A stretch of DNA of 64,000 bases from an uncultured Pseudodesulfovibrio sp. (lineage in GTDB: Bacteria > Desulfobacterota > Desulfovibrionia > Desulfovibrionales > Desulfovibrionaceae), in assembly GCF_963677845.1 (NCBI RefSeq), contig NZ_OY782498.1:1929518-1993517 (forward strand). The letters run 5' to 3'. Position numbers and translations under genes: made by a program. Below, one piece after another: positions 31,289-40,104 of this stretch (its first letter is position 1; each line of letters starts with the position of its first letter). The notes beneath the pieces were generated by a model that did no database searches, was not told the DNA's origin, and was given only the letters and a program-made list of their open reading frames with translations.

Positions 31289-32171
31289 TCAAAAAGACAC
31301 CATACGCCTCAAACCGCTTCTGTTGTTCATGGCCCTCACTTTCGGAGTCACATGGGCCGTGGAGATTCCTCTTATCTCCAACGGCATGCGCTTCGACAGT
31401 CTGACAGGCATATCCAATCCGGCCCTCTTGCTCATGGCAGTCATGTGGATTCCGGGCGTATCTGCTTTGTTAATCACTGCATTTGTCGAAAAAAGAAATT
31501 TCACAAATCTGCGCGACTCCCTCCGTTTGCGTCTGGGAACATCATTGGGTGCGTATTTTTTAACTATTCTTCTGGTCCCCACCCTTTTTGCTGGAATGTA
31601 TTTACTCTCTTGGGGACTTGGTTTTGCCGATTTTTCCCCGCAGAATCCTAGCGTCGCTGGTGAAACAAATTTAGACAGCGTACTTCAAATCATGCTTCCA
31701 ATGTCCATTTTTCTGGGACCATTCATCAATCTCATTTTCGGATTGGGTGAAGAAATCGGCTGGCGCGGCTTCATGTTGCCGCGACTCATGCCTCTGGGTA
31801 AACCTTTGGCATACTCATTACTCGGTCTCATCTGGGGTATATGGCATGCGCCACTCATTCTGGCAGGATTCAACTACCCCGGTTATCCCGTGGGCGGAAT
31901 CATCATGATGTGTGTGCTTTGCTTTGCGTTCAGTCTTTTCCTTAATGAAATGACCCTGCACTACGACTCATCAATTCTTGCCGGATTCATCCACGGCGCA
32001 GTCAATGCCCAAGGCTACGGCGTATGGCTCTTACTCTTCCCCGACGTTCACCCTCTTCTGGGCGGATCGGTCGGACTAACCGGGATCGTTGTCTGGTTGA
32101 TCACGGGATTATTCTGCACAATAATTTTAAAAAAACTTGGACCGTCTCCCTCTACAATCCAATCTAATTAA
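31281..32171 (+). CDS. CPBP-family intramembrane glutamic protease
   Basis: A 296-residue membrane protein with about eight helices and the CPBP (Abi/CAAX-protease-like) motifs: EEIGWRGFMLPRL with the paired glutamates, WGIWHAPLIL with the catalytic-site His, and a later FIHGAVNAQG. Members act as Rce1-like intramembrane proteases or membrane chaperones. It overlaps the aldolase gene by eight bases and is the third gene of the AOR operon; why a membrane protease should be there is unclear. Confidence 0.85.
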   Translation: MNNQKDTIRLKPLLLFMALTFGVTWAVEIPLISNGMRFDSLTGISNPALLLMAVMWIPGVSALLITAFVEKRNFTNLRDSLRLRLGTSLGAYFLTILLVPTLFAGMYLLSWGLGFADFSPQNPSVAGETNLDSVLQIMLPMSIFLGPFINLIFGLGEEIGWRGFMLPRLMPLGKPLAYSLLGLIWGIWHAPLILAGFNYPGYPVGGIIMMCVLCFAFSLFLNEMTLHYDSSILAGFIHGAVNAQGYGVWLLLFPDVHPLLGGSVGLTGIVVWLITGLFCTIILKKLGPSPSTIQSN

Positions 32172-32195
32172 CCCACTTTCCAATTCCCAAAAGTA

Positions 32196-32219
32196 AAGCC
32201 CCCGATAACTCGGGGGCTT
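32196..32219 (+). terminator. Hairpin after the AOR operon
   Basis: A perfect 10-bp stem AAGCCCCCGA/TCGGGGGCTT with loop TAAC 25 bases after the CPBP stop. Only CTTCT follows, so termination would be weak or Rho-dependent. Confidence 0.55.
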
Positions 32220-32413
32220 CTGCTCGATGCGTTCGTAGGGAGGTTGCCGAAATACGGGCCTCTACCAAAGGATGAAGTTTGATTTGAAGGTTGCCTGGAA
32301 ACACTTTCCGATTCAAAGAATCACAAGGTTTGTAGGGCGTTACCTGAAAACACTCCTTTGACTGATTTAATCATACGCTATTGGCGCTTGATTGCAAGAG
32401 GCTTTGTTCGATT
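32220..32413. other. Intergenic stretch with imperfect internal repeats, no gene seen
   Basis: Between the AOR operon hairpin and rubredoxin. Three loosely similar segments (GGTTGCCGAAATAC, GGTTGCCTGGAAACAC, CGTTACCTGAAAACAC) recur within about 110 bases. No open frame with a ribosome site is evident. It could be a small RNA or a decayed repeat. Confidence 0.3.
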
Positions 32414-32569
32414 TTACAGTTTTTCGAAATATTCCTTTTCAGCACCACACTGGGGACAAGTCCAATCATCAGGCAAATCTTCGAATTTTGTACCGATCTC
32501 GATATTGTTCTCAGGATCACCTTCTGCCGGATCATACACATAGCCACAAGGGCATTCCCACTTATCCAT
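32414..32569 (-). CDS. Rubredoxin with shortened first metal loop
   Basis: A 51-residue rubredoxin, a one-iron cytoplasmic electron carrier. The second metal loop is standard (CPQCG) and the fold signatures [12 protein letters not shown] and [11 protein letters not shown] are intact. The first loop reads Glu-Cys-Pro-Cys-Gly, i.e. Cys-x-Cys instead of the usual Cys-x-x-Cys. ATG 32569 is chosen because GGAGG lies just before it; a start 12 codons upstream would lack this. Single-gene unit. Confidence 0.88.
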   Translation of the reverse strand: MDKWECPCGYVYDPAEGDPENNIEIGTKFEDLPDDWTCPQCGAEKEYFEKL

Positions 32570-32665
32570 GATTGCTACCTCCATGGTATTGCTATTTGTC
32601 TCCATGGTAGCAGAAAAAACAGTCGTTTCAAGCTCTTTATTGAGAATCAGTGTTATTTATAACAA

Positions 32666-33652
32666 CTAAAGAAGCGGCAATTGATCGTCTTCCATACGTA
32701 ACTTCAAATGCTGATATGCCTTAGCTGTAGCCACACGACCACGCGGGGTACGCTTCAAAAAACCACACTGAATAAGGTACGGTTCATAGATATCCTCAAT
32801 GGTACGCACTTCCTCTGCACAGGCTGCAGCAATCGTTTTAAGACCAACCGGACCGCCATTAAAATTTTCTACCATGAGTGAAAGAATTTTACGGTCCATA
32901 TTGTCCAAACCGTACTGATCAACGTCCAATCGCTCCAAAGAAGATTCAGCCTGCTCCTTGGTGACAACGCCATCACCGTGTACCAACGCGTAATCTCGCA
33001 CTCGGCGTAACAATCTATTAGCAATACGCGGAGTACCACGCGCCCTCCGTCCAATCGCCAAGGCTCCTTCCGGATCAACTTTCACATCAATAATGGTCGC
33101 AGATCGTTCAACGATCCGTCCCAATTCTTCGGGACTATAAAATTCTATACGAAAAATGCAGCCAAAACGGTCACGCAGGGGTGACGTAAGCAAACCAAGA
33201 CGAGTAGTGGCACCAACCAGCGTAAACGGCTCAAGGTCAAGCTTAACCGTTCGCGCTCCTGGCCCCGACCCGATGACTAGATCAATCTGAAAATCTTCCA
33301 TGGCCGGATACAGCACTTCCTCGACTGTAGCGGGCATACGGTGAATTTCGTCGATAAACAAGATATCACCGCGCTCCAAATTGGTCAGAATAGCTGCCAA
33401 ATCACCAGACCGCTCAATAACAGGGCCGGATGTGGAGACCATATTCACGCCCAATTCACTCGCCATGATACGCGCCAGTGTGGTCTTTCCCAAGCCGGGA
33501 TTGCCATAAAAAAGAGTATGATCCAAGGAACGCTCTCGCTCCCGGGCCGCCTTGATAAAGACGTCGAGATTACTGCGCAAGTCCTGCTGTCCGATGAATT
33601 CACCAAGACTTCTGGGCCGAACGTTTTCCTCTGGGAGAGTGCATTTGCTCAT
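32666..33652 (-). CDS. ruvB: Holliday junction branch-migration helicase RuvB
   Basis: A 328-residue AAA+ ATPase that drives branch migration with Ruv[12 protein letters not shown] at the N-terminus, Walker [12 protein letters not shown], Walker [10 protein letters not shown] and [18 protein letters not shown] are all present, with the winged-helix domain at the end. Its ATG overlaps the ruvA stop by four bases (ATGA), so the two are coupled. Confidence 0.97.
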   Translation of the reverse strand: MSKCTLPEENVRPRSLGEFIGQQDLRSNLDVFIKAARERERSLDHTLFYGNPGLGKTTLARIMASELGVNMVSTSGPVIERSGDLAAILTNLERGDILFIDEIHRMPATVEEVLYPAMEDFQIDLVIGSGPGARTVKLDLEPFTLVGATTRLGLLTSPLRDRFGCIFRIEFYSPEELGRIVERSATIIDVKVDPEGALAIGRRARGTPRIANRLLRRVRDYALVHGDGVVTKEQAESSLERLDVDQYGLDNMDRKILSLMVENFNGGPVGLKTIAAACAEEVRTIEDIYEPYLIQCGFLKRTPRGRVATAKAYQHLKLRMEDDQLPLL

Positions 33653-34263
33653 GAGCGTGCCGCGTTGATTTTCTTGAGCACTGCACGGATACCACCGGCA
33701 GCGTCGAGGTCGGGTTCTTCTTCAAAAACATCAATAATCATGGGACGAACTTCATCTTCAGCGTATCCCAAGCCCTTAAGCCCGGCAAGAGTATCGAGGT
33801 ACTCGCCCTGTGGTCCCTGCGGTGCGGAAGCGATGGTTGCCCCGGTGGTGGATTTAAGCTTGTCCACCTTGTCCTTGAGGTTCCACAAAATCTGTTTGGC
33901 AGACTTCGGACCGATACCGGGCACCGTGGACAGCATGGTCACATCTTCACGAAAAGCGATCTCCCGCAGGTGATCCGCATCGAACATGGACAGAATAGCC
34001 ATGGCCTTTTTCGGCCCGAGCTTGTCGATGGAAATAAGTGTTCGGAATAAATCAAGATCGTCAGCGGTCAAAAAACCGAACAGATCAATGGCTTTCTCTG
34101 CGACCTGAGTATGGATGAAAATTTCTATTTTTCCACCTTTCCCCGGCAACTTGGCAACAACTGACGTAGGTGCGGCCACTTCGTATCCCACACCACCGGG
34201 CGTCAAGATGACCAGCCCCTTTTCGTTGGCTGACAAGACTGTTCCCTGCAAATATCCGATCAT
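33649..34263 (-). CDS. ruvA: Holliday junction-binding protein RuvA
   Basis: A 204-residue protein forming the tetramer that holds the Holliday junction and recruits Ruv[10 protein letters not shown] at the start, the helix-hairpin-helix stretch [15 protein letters not shown] near 108 and the small C-terminal RuvB-binding domain ([15 protein letters not shown]) are visible. ATG 34263 has ACGGAGGA before it. In most bacteria ruvC comes directly before ruvA; here a plus-strand gene lies between them. Confidence 0.96.
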   Translation of the reverse strand: MIGYLQGTVLSANEKGLVILTPGGVGYEVAAPTSVVAKLPGKGGKIEIFIHTQVAEKAIDLFGFLTADDLDLFRTLISIDKLGPKKAMAILSMFDADHLREIAFREDVTMLSTVPGIGPKSAKQILWNLKDKVDKLKSTTGATIASAPQGPQGEYLDTLAGLKGLGYAEDEVRPMIIDVFEEEPDLDAAGGIRAVLKKINAARS

Positions 34264-34423
34264 GAAAATCCTCCGTAGCAGGTATGTAGCGCATTCACGC
34301 GCGCAATTCAAAGAGAATACCTGACAATAAAAACGCCCCTCCACCAAATTATCATGGATAAACACAGGGTGCTTTGGCATAGTTTGAAATGAAGAATTGC
34401 TAAAAAAACCAAAGGGAATCGCC

Positions 34424-35059
34424 ATGAAACACAAAATCATTATTGCGTGTATGATCACCTTTCTTGTCATGCCAATAGGCACAGTCCTAGCCCAAGGGGA
34501 ACCAATCTTCACTCAGGATGAACTTATCGGTCTGGTCGGTGAAGCGGTTGTTCAGGAAACCACAGAAGCTTCCGAGGACGTTCGCAAGGCAAAGGAAATC
34601 CTTGATGCCATGCGCAAAGAGGGGACAGTCGAAGAACAGCAACAGGCTCAGGAAGACGTTGAAAATGCCGAAGAAAGATTCACAGAATCCCAAGCCAAAC
34701 TCGATGAAGCCCGAATTGATGCCTTTGCACGAGAAAGCGGCAAATCCCCTTCCGAAATTCAAGCCATGCGTGACTCAGGTATGGGTTGGGGGCGCATAGC
34801 TAAAGAAACAGGGGTTCACGCTTCTGTCAGTGGCAAAGGAAAAGGAAAAAGCAAAAATAAGAGCAAGGGAAAGGGTAAGAACAAAGGGACTTCCACATAC
34901 GCTGATACCGATGATGACATGAATAAAAATGAGCCCACAACATACGATAATGACACAACCAACAACGAAGACGAACTGGATGAAGCACCCCGAAGTCAAA
35001 CCAAAGGCAAAGACAAGGGAAACAAGTCCAAAAGCAAAGGAAAGAGTAAGAAGAAATAA
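34424..35059 (+). CDS. Secreted helical protein with Lys/Gly-rich low-complexity tail
   Basis: A 211-residue protein with a clear signal peptide (MKHKIIIACMITFLVMPIG, cleavage after LAQ or VLA). Residues 40-100 form a charged coiled-coil-like helix. GKSPSEIQAMRDSGMGWGRI-AKETGVH near 113-137 is a motif I associate with small periplasmic proteins of unknown function in this group. From about 140 it becomes repetitive KGKGKSKNKSKGKGK, broken by an acidic stretch, and ends in KSKGKSKKK. The basic tail may bind nucleic acid, polysaccharide or metal oxide; unproven. AAAGGGAA precedes the ATG. Confidence 0.75.
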   Translation: MKHKIIIACMITFLVMPIGTVLAQGEPIFTQDELIGLVGEAVVQETTEASEDVRKAKEILDAMRKEGTVEEQQQAQEDVENAEERFTESQAKLDEARIDAFARESGKSPSEIQAMRDSGMGWGRIAKETGVHASVSGKGKGKSKNKSKGKGKNKGTSTYADTDDDMNKNEPTTYDNDTTNNEDELDEAPRSQTKGKDKGNKSKSKGKSKKK

Positions 35060-35069
35060 TCCCGACACA

Positions 35070-35128
35070 CTTCACAAGAAAAGGCTCATCTCATGCGAGG
35101 TGAGCCTTTTCTTGTGAAGATTTTTTTT
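35070..35128 (+). terminator. Very long terminator hairpin
   Basis: A 23-bp stem with one G-U pair (35070-35092 with 35097-35119), loop ATGC, followed by A and eight T. It ends the secreted-protein gene and stands directly before the ruvC stop. Confidence 0.92.
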
Positions 35129-35133
35129 AACGC

Positions 35134-35640
35134 CTACAAACCGGTCAATTTGCGCATACGTCGCTCGTTCAAATGGCAGATGGCAATAGCAAGGGCATCG
35201 GACGCATCTTCGGCCCAATCCGGCTTTTTCTCACCAAGCGTGTGCGCGACCATGAAAGCGACTTGGGACTTGGGTGCATTCCCCACTCCCACAAGGTTTT
35301 TCTTGACCTTGGTAGGTTCATATTCGCCCATGGGAATGCCGTTGGTGGCGCAGGCTGCCATGCAAGCACCCCTCGCCTGCCCCAGTTTCAGGGCGGACGA
35401 GGGGTTCTTGGATACGAACACATTTTCGATGGCGGCCTCTGCCGGTGCAAACTTTTCGATAAGCTCCTGAAGCCTGTCAAAAATCACACCCAACCTGACG
35501 GCCATATCTTTTTTGACCGGCGTGCGAATGGTGCCGGTCTCCACAAGTTCGACCTGCCCGGATAATTCACGGACTATACCGTAGCCTGTCACCCGCGTTC
35601 CGGGGTCCAAACCAAGGACGATCAAACCTTTATCGCTCAT
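35134..35640 (-). CDS. ruvC: Holliday junction resolvase RuvC
   Basis: A 168-residue endonuclease that cuts Holliday junctions. The four acidic metal ligands are visible: Asp12 in GLDPGTRVTGYG, Glu72 in AIENVFVSKN, and Asp145/Asp148 in EDASDALAIAICH. Its ATG overlaps the yebC stop by one base (TAATG), so it is cotranscribed with yebC. Confidence 0.96.
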   Translation of the reverse strand: MSDKGLIVLGLDPGTRVTGYGIVRELSGQVELVETGTIRTPVKKDMAVRLGVIFDRLQELIEKFAPAEAAIENVFVSKNPSSALKLGQARGACMAACATNGIPMGEYEPTKVKKNLVGVGNAPKSQVAFMVAHTLGEKKPDWAEDASDALAIAICHLNERRMRKLTGL

Positions 35641-36386
35641 TATTCTTCTTCGTCGAACAATTCGTCCGGGAAGTCAGCGTTAAGATACACTTTTTGCGTG
35701 TCGTCGTTGTCTTCCAGCGCTTCAAACAAGGCCATGACCTTCTTACCGGTAGGAACGTCCACAGGCACAAGATTCTCAGGGACCTGATCCACTTCGGCAG
35801 ATTGGTATTCCATCTCGGCATCAACAAAGGCCTGCTGCACAGCCATGAAATCACCGGGTTCGGTCTGCACGGTAAAAGTATCACCGTCATCGATGATATC
35901 TTCAGCACCGGCTTCCAAGCCGACTTCCATCAAATCATCTTCAGTGTACTTTTCCTTGTCAAAGACAATGACACCTTTTTTATTGAACATGTACGACACG
36001 GCCCCGGCCTCAGCCATGTTACCATTGTGCTTGGTGAAGGCGTGACGAATTTCGGCCACGATACGGTTCTTGTTATCGGTCGCGACTTCTACCATCATGG
36101 CAACGCCACCGGGACCATACCCTTCGTACAAAATCTCAAGGATATCGCCACCAGCCAATTCGCCGGTACCTTTTTTAATGGCATTGTCGATCTTGTCTTT
36201 GGGCAGGTTCACAGCCTTGGCTTTCTGAATCGCCAAACGCAAAGTGGAGTTATCCTCTGGATTACCGCCACCAGCCTTGGCTGCCAAAATGATATCCTTG
36301 GCAGCTTTGGTAAAAAATTTCGCGCGTTTGGCATCCTGACGACCCTTGCGATGCTGAATATTTGCCCATTTACTATGTCCGGCCAT
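35640..36386 (-). CDS. yebC: YebC/PmpR-family protein
   Basis: A 248-residue YebC-type protein ([19 protein letters not shown] at the start; [22 protein letters not shown] near 88). Members are reported as transcriptional regulators or as factors that help ribosomes through difficult peptides. It leads the yebC-ruvC pair; AGGAGGAAAC lies before the ATG. Confidence 0.94.
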   Translation of the reverse strand: MAGHSKWANIQHRKGRQDAKRAKFFTKAAKDIILAAKAGGGNPEDNSTLRLAIQKAKAVNLPKDKIDNAIKKGTGELAGGDILEILYEGYGPGGVAMMVEVATDNKNRIVAEIRHAFTKHNGNMAEAGAVSYMFNKKGVIVFDKEKYTEDDLMEVGLEAGAEDIIDDGDTFTVQTEPGDFMAVQQAFVDAEMEYQSAEVDQVPENLVPVDVPTGKKVMALFEALEDNDDTQKVYLNADFPDELFDEEE

Positions 36387-36439
36387 GTTTCCTCCTGAAT
36401 ATTCTCAATAAATTATTTTTATAATGTAGATCGAATAGC

Positions 36440-37039
36440 CTACTCTTCTATTCCCCGAAAGCCAAGCGCGACAATGAATATTTCCTTGCTTTCAGCGCGA
36501 GAACTATGGGGTTTGAAGTTCTTTATTTTGCCAAAAAACGGCCTAATCTCATTGCGGTAGTCGTTAATTTCGCCACCTTCAAAAATCTTGACCGCAAAGT
36601 TACCGCCTTTTTTGAGATATTTTTGAGCAACCTCAAAAGCTCGCTGGCATAATTCCAAAGAATTTGCCTGATCCGCGAACTTGATTCCGGTTGTCTTAGG
36701 CGCCATGTCACTGATAATGACATCGAACGGCGCAAGCGGCTCTATGGCTTCAAGCAATTCCGGCGAATCCGAAAACACGTCAGCCTGCAAAAAAGTAATA
36801 TTATCCGCAAAGGAATGTTTGGTAGACTGAAGGTCTACGCCAAGCACACGGCCTTGCTTACCCACTTTTTCCCCGGCAAACTGTGTCCAGGAACCAGGGG
36901 CTGCGCCAAGGTCGAGTACGGTCTGGCCCTTTTTGAAGATATGGAACCGTTTGTCCATCTCTTTGAGCTTGTAGACCGAGCGAGCGGCGTAATTTTCCTT
37001 TTTGGCTCGTTTGAAGTACTTATCCTGATATTGTTTCAT
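36440..37039 (-). CDS. rlmE: 23S rRNA 2'-O-methyltransferase RlmE/FtsJ
   Basis: A 199-residue SAM-dependent methyltransferase modifying U2552 of 23S rRNA. The SAM motif [19 protein letters not shown] lies near residue 42, [11 protein letters not shown] near 108 and [10 protein letters not shown] near 152; these supply the K-D-K-E catalytic set. ATG 37039 has TAAGGAGC upstream. It is 53 bases upstream of yebC on the same strand and may share its transcript. Confidence 0.95.
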   Translation of the reverse strand: MKQYQDKYFKRAKKENYAARSVYKLKEMDKRFHIFKKGQTVLDLGAAPGSWTQFAGEKVGKQGRVLGVDLQSTKHSFADNITFLQADVFSDSPELLEAIEPLAPFDVIISDMAPKTTGIKFADQANSLELCQRAFEVAQKYLKKGGNFAVKIFEGGEINDYRNEIRPFFGKIKNFKPHSSRAESKEIFIVALGFRGIEE

Positions 37040-37099
37040 GGCAACGCTCCTTAAGTCCGGCGTGGAGCGATTCCTAGCCGAATACGCCGAAAAAGCCAA

Positions 37100-38629
37100 G
37101 TGAACCCTGTGCCTCGACCCCGTTATCAGTCCATAATTGATGAAATCGGCATGAAAAAGTCCATGCCCACAGCCAAAGAACAATTCGAGTGGTACGTTAA
37201 TGACGGCCCGGAAGATTGCCCAATAGTCTTTCTTGGACTGGGTCCTGAGCCAGACAAGCTCCTAAAATGGTTCGGTTTATCCGGCACAGATACGCTGTAC
37301 TTCGTAGAATGTCAGGACTTCGTAGACCAGACCGATAACAATTGGAATGGGGCCATACCTGACAATTTTATCCGTATCGCCGCCGATGCTTTTACCACCG
37401 AAATAGCGGCCAATTCTCATGTAATCCGGTACCTCCCCGTTCAAAGGGCCTTTCCATCTTTTTATGGTCCACTTACGGCGCGGCTACTTCTGTGCAAGTC
37501 ATCATTTCCCGCTCCGTCCAAAATTGTCTGGCTCCCAACCAATGAGGAAGATTTACTCGGCAAGGAATTGGGAATTGCTTTCGAAGAAGCCGGATACACT
37601 GTCAAATTCATTGACCACGAAGCCTTGGGAAAACACCCCGGAGCCGTGCTACCGGAGCTACTCGAAGACGGTACGCCCGATCTATTCTTTTCTATAAATT
37701 TCAAAGGCATTGACCATTTCGGTCTTTGCAGTCACATCCTCAAAGAAGCAGGCGTTCAGGTTGCGGTCTGGATGGTAGATAATCCATTTAACATCCTTCC
37801 TGCGGTCAAATCAGATTATTGGAAAAGTATCAAATTATTCATCACGGATCACAGTTTCATCGGTCCGCTCATAGAGACCGGTGCTCATTGGGTGACACAC
37901 CTGCCACTAGCGGCCAGCCCACACTTTTTCGAAAACACCGGCCAACTCCCAGACCATGCTCATGCTATCGAAGAATCCCTTGTCTTTGTAGGTCGTTCAG
38001 CTTTCCCGGACAAAGAAAAGTTTTTTGCTGGTGTCAGTGTTGATCCCACCCTTCTCACTACGATTCACGAAGCCGAAGAAGCACAGCGTTTCGACTATTT
38101 CTGGTGGCGCGAACAAATGAAAAACGTTCAACTCTGGCCCGGTAATCAGGTTCGTAGAATCGGTGCCGGAACAGAATTAACCAGTTCAATATGGAAAAAC
38201 GACTGTCTGCACGCCGCCGGAGACATCACCATTTTCGGCGATGATGGGTGGAAAAGTCTCGAAAACGCGGACGTACGCCCGGTCGTCGACTACTATGCCC
38301 ATCTCCCCGCTATCTATCGCACGGCTCCGGTCACACTCAATGTCACCGGGATGCAACTTCCAGCGGGTCTGACACAACGCCATTTCGACGTCTGGTGCGC
38401 AGGCGGCTTTCTAATCTCAGACGCCAACCCCGGCCTACAAATCTTCCCAAAAGAGCTGGTCGAACAGATAACCTATACCCATCCAAAAGAAATCCGCGAT
38501 CTTTTCCTCCGATACCGCGAAGAAACAGAAACTAAACGCGAACTCCGCCACGCATGGCGAGAATGTATCCTACAGGATCACACCTATCGCAATCGAGTAG
38601 ACACCATACTCACAGCATTGAATTTGTAA
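37100..38629 (+). CDS. CgeB-like glycosyltransferase-family protein
   Basis: A 509-residue cytoplasmic protein of the glycosyltransferase group that includes CgeB and DUF3880 proteins. The C-terminal part ([19 protein letters not shown] then [19 protein letters not shown], about residues 405-450) matches the Glyco_trans_1_2 type domain; the N-terminal 330 residues form the acceptor-side domain. Such proteins are often tied to flagellin or surface glycosylation, but no such genes are nearby. The GTG at 37100 is used; ATG 37151 is an alternative and no strong ribosome site decides. Divergent from rlmE by 60 bases. Confidence 0.7.
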   Translation: MNPVPRPRYQSIIDEIGMKKSMPTAKEQFEWYVNDGPEDCPIVFLGLGPEPDKLLKWFGLSGTDTLYFVECQDFVDQTDNNWNGAIPDNFIRIAADAFTTEIAANSHVIRYLPVQRAFPSFYGPLTARLLLCKSSFPAPSKIVWLPTNEEDLLGKELGIAFEEAGYTVKFIDHEALGKHPGAVLPELLEDGTPDLFFSINFKGIDHFGLCSHILKEAGVQVAVWMVDNPFNILPAVKSDYWKSIKLFITDHSFIGPLIETGAHWVTHLPLAASPHFFENTGQLPDHAHAIEESLVFVGRSAFPDKEKFFAGVSVDPTLLTTIHEAEEAQRFDYFWWREQMKNVQLWPGNQVRRIGAGTELTSSIWKNDCLHAAGDITIFGDDGWKSLENADVRPVVDYYAHLPAIYRTAPVTLNVTGMQLPAGLTQRHFDVWCAGGFLISDANPGLQIFPKELVEQITYTHPKEIRDLFLRYREETETKRELRHAWRECILQDHTYRNRVDTILTALNL

Positions 38630-38687
38630 CCCACCCGCATAAAAGGGTTGTTTCGCCTTTCGAAAAGGAGTAACAATCCACCCCCAC

Positions 38688-38763
38688 GGGGACGTAACTC
38701 AGCTGGGAGAGTGCTACCTTCGCAAGGTAGAAGTCGGGAGTTCAAATCTCCTCGTCTCCACCA
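38688..38763 (+). tRNA. tRNA-Ala, anticodon CGC
   Basis: A complete 76-base cloverleaf. The acceptor stem GGGGACG/CGTCTCC contains the G3-U70 wobble pair that marks alanine tRNAs; the anticodon loop TTCGCAA gives CGC at 38721-38723 (reads GCG); the T loop is TTCAAAT; discriminator A and an encoded CCA end the gene. A terminator follows at 38775. Confidence 0.95.
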
Positions 38764-38774
38764 AGAAAAAACAT

Positions 38775-38808
38775 GGGGCTTCAAACACAGACTTGAAGCT
38801 CCTTTTTT
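38775..38808 (+). terminator. Terminator of tRNA-Ala
   Basis: A 10-bp stem GGGGCTTCAA/TTGAAGCTCC with one G-U pair and an eight-base loop, followed by six T. Confidence 0.9.
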
Positions 38809-38892
38809 CCTTTTCCCAAAAGCCCCATTCCAAACGGTTCAACGCATTGCCCAAAACAGACTCCACTATTTACATCTGACAAAGCAACGCTG

Positions 38893-39357
38893 TTACCTAA
38901 CAACATCTTTCCCACTTTCTTCTGCTTCATTGATAATGCCCTCGATGCAGTCGATTGTGTCCTCGACCATTTTGACGCAGAGCTTGCTCTCTCGAAGCCG
39001 TTGTTTGCCCTCGGGAGTATTAATTTCCATATTGTTGAGGGAAAGAATCGTTGCGCATTGATGGGAACCGTTGCGCTCGGCGAATTTGGCAAGAAGTGAT
39101 CGAACCGCGCCGTATGTTTTATCTCGGGCGTCGGCATCACTTAAATCATTGGATGCGAAAGCCATACCGAGAACCATGCAGCCAGCACTCACTGCGCCGC
39201 AGGTGAGACCTGATGCAAATCCACCACCAAATCCTGCGGTCAATTTTCGAGCTATTTCAGTTGATATGTCATAGCGCTCACAATAGGCCTCAAGCACGGC
39301 CTGAGCGCAGGATGCCCCACCCAGAAGAGCGGTCACCGCATGTTCTTTGGTAATCAT
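38893..39357 (-). CDS. C_GCAxxG_C_C-family redox protein
   Basis: A 154-residue protein of the C_GCAxxG_C_C family (putative redox-active Cys proteins of anaerobes). The core motif appears as CGAVSAGCMVLG near residues 53-64 with further conserved cysteines at 17, 26, 100 and in KLCVKMVEDTIDC. Function unknown; electron transfer or disulfide chemistry is assumed. Its start overlaps the stop of the TetR gene by four bases, so the pair is one operon and the protein is the likely target of that regulator. Confidence 0.85.
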   Translation of the reverse strand: MITKEHAVTALLGGASCAQAVLEAYCERYDISTEIARKLTAGFGGGFASGLTCGAVSAGCMVLGMAFASNDLSDADARDKTYGAVRSLLAKFAERNGSHQCATILSLNNMEINTPEGKQRLRESKLCVKMVEDTIDCIEGIINEAEESGKDVVR

Positions 39358-39986
39358 AACGCCTTCTTATTCATGTCGTGGGAGGAGAAAAGGCCGTGAA
39401 TCATGGCGTTGACTGTGGTGTCAATTCTGTTCCAAGCAGCATCTTCACGCAGGTTAAGCCCACCAACAGTGCGAGCACATCGCGATTTCACCAACAAGGA
39501 ATTCACCGCAGAGAAAAGTATTAATACGCCGGTGCTCAAATCACACTTTTCCGCGCCGTGTAGTTCCATTTGCTCAAAACACTCCAGCGCAGTCCGCACA
39601 CGAATGTCCTCAAGTCGAATCGCCATGTCATCATGTGCGGTCATTTCCCAAGCCATTATTTCAAGCGTCATCGGACGTTTTCGAAGAGCGTGTACATAGT
39701 TCCTAAAAAAAATACGCAGTATTTCAGCGCCATCCTCAGGCTCATCCTCGTTTGTCACTGGAATCACTTCCTCGGGACGCGGCCAATATTCAATTGAATT
39801 TCTATACTCGGTAACAAGCTCAGCCAATCCGCCAAAATAACGGTAAATAAGAACTTTATCCACACCAGCTTCCCTGGCAATACGATTCACACCGAGTCTC
39901 TTGAATCCCCCCTCAGCGAGCACTTTACCAACGGCTCCAACAATCCGCTGACGGGTCTGTTCCTTATTTTTTATAACGGGTGACAT
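39354..39986 (-). CDS. TetR-family transcriptional regulator
   Basis: A 210-residue regulator. The N-terminal helix-turn-helix spans about residues 10-57 (RQRIVGAVGKVLAEGG, then VNRIAREAGVDKVLIYRYFGG); the ligand-binding part follows. ATG 39986 has GGAGGAA upstream, excluding a longer start. A 19-base palindrome lies just before the ribosome site, which suggests autoregulation, and the only cotranscribed gene encodes the C_GCAxxG_C_C protein. Confidence 0.88.
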   Translation of the reverse strand: MSPVIKNKEQTRQRIVGAVGKVLAEGGFKRLGVNRIAREAGVDKVLIYRYFGGLAELVTEYRNSIEYWPRPEEVIPVTNEDEPEDGAEILRIFFRNYVHALRKRPMTLEIMAWEMTAHDDMAIRLEDIRVRTALECFEQMELHGAEKCDLSTGVLILFSAVNSLLVKSRCARTVGGLNLREDAAWNRIDTTVNAMIHGLFSSHDMNKKAL

Positions 39987-40000
39987 AAGAATTTCCTCCA

Positions 40001-40019
40001 ATGTCACTAGCAGTGACAT
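40001..40019 (-). promoter_or_regulatory. Palindromic operator of the TetR operon
   Basis: ATGTCACT-AGC-AGTGACAT, two perfect 8-base arms with a 3-base spacer, immediately upstream of the ribosome site of the TetR gene. Size and position fit a TetR dimer site. A further half-site (GTGACAT) occurs at 39980-39986 over the start codon. Confidence 0.7.
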
Positions 40020-40042
40020 AAAAAGAATGAAACTGTCAAACA

Positions 40043-40080
40043 TGGCAAAAAAAAGGCGAATGTACCAAGTACATTCGCCT
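40043..40080 (-). terminator. Terminator of the binding-protein gene at 40105
   Basis: Read on the minus strand, AGGCGAATGTAC/GTACATTCGCCT forms a 12-bp stem with a three-base loop followed by eight T. Confidence 0.92.
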
Positions 40081-40104
40081 ATAAATAAAGCAATTTTCAA
40101 CACA

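Noticed and set aside
32220-32413. 6S RNA or another named small RNA
   Set aside because: Length fits, but I could not find the long closing stem with a central open bubble; recorded only as unexplained.
34264-34512. Longer starts for RuvA, and likewise for RlmE (37040-37183) and TetR (39987-40103)
   Set aside because: Each internal ATG has a good ribosome site and matches the usual N-terminus of the family; the upstream parts look like non-coding sequence.
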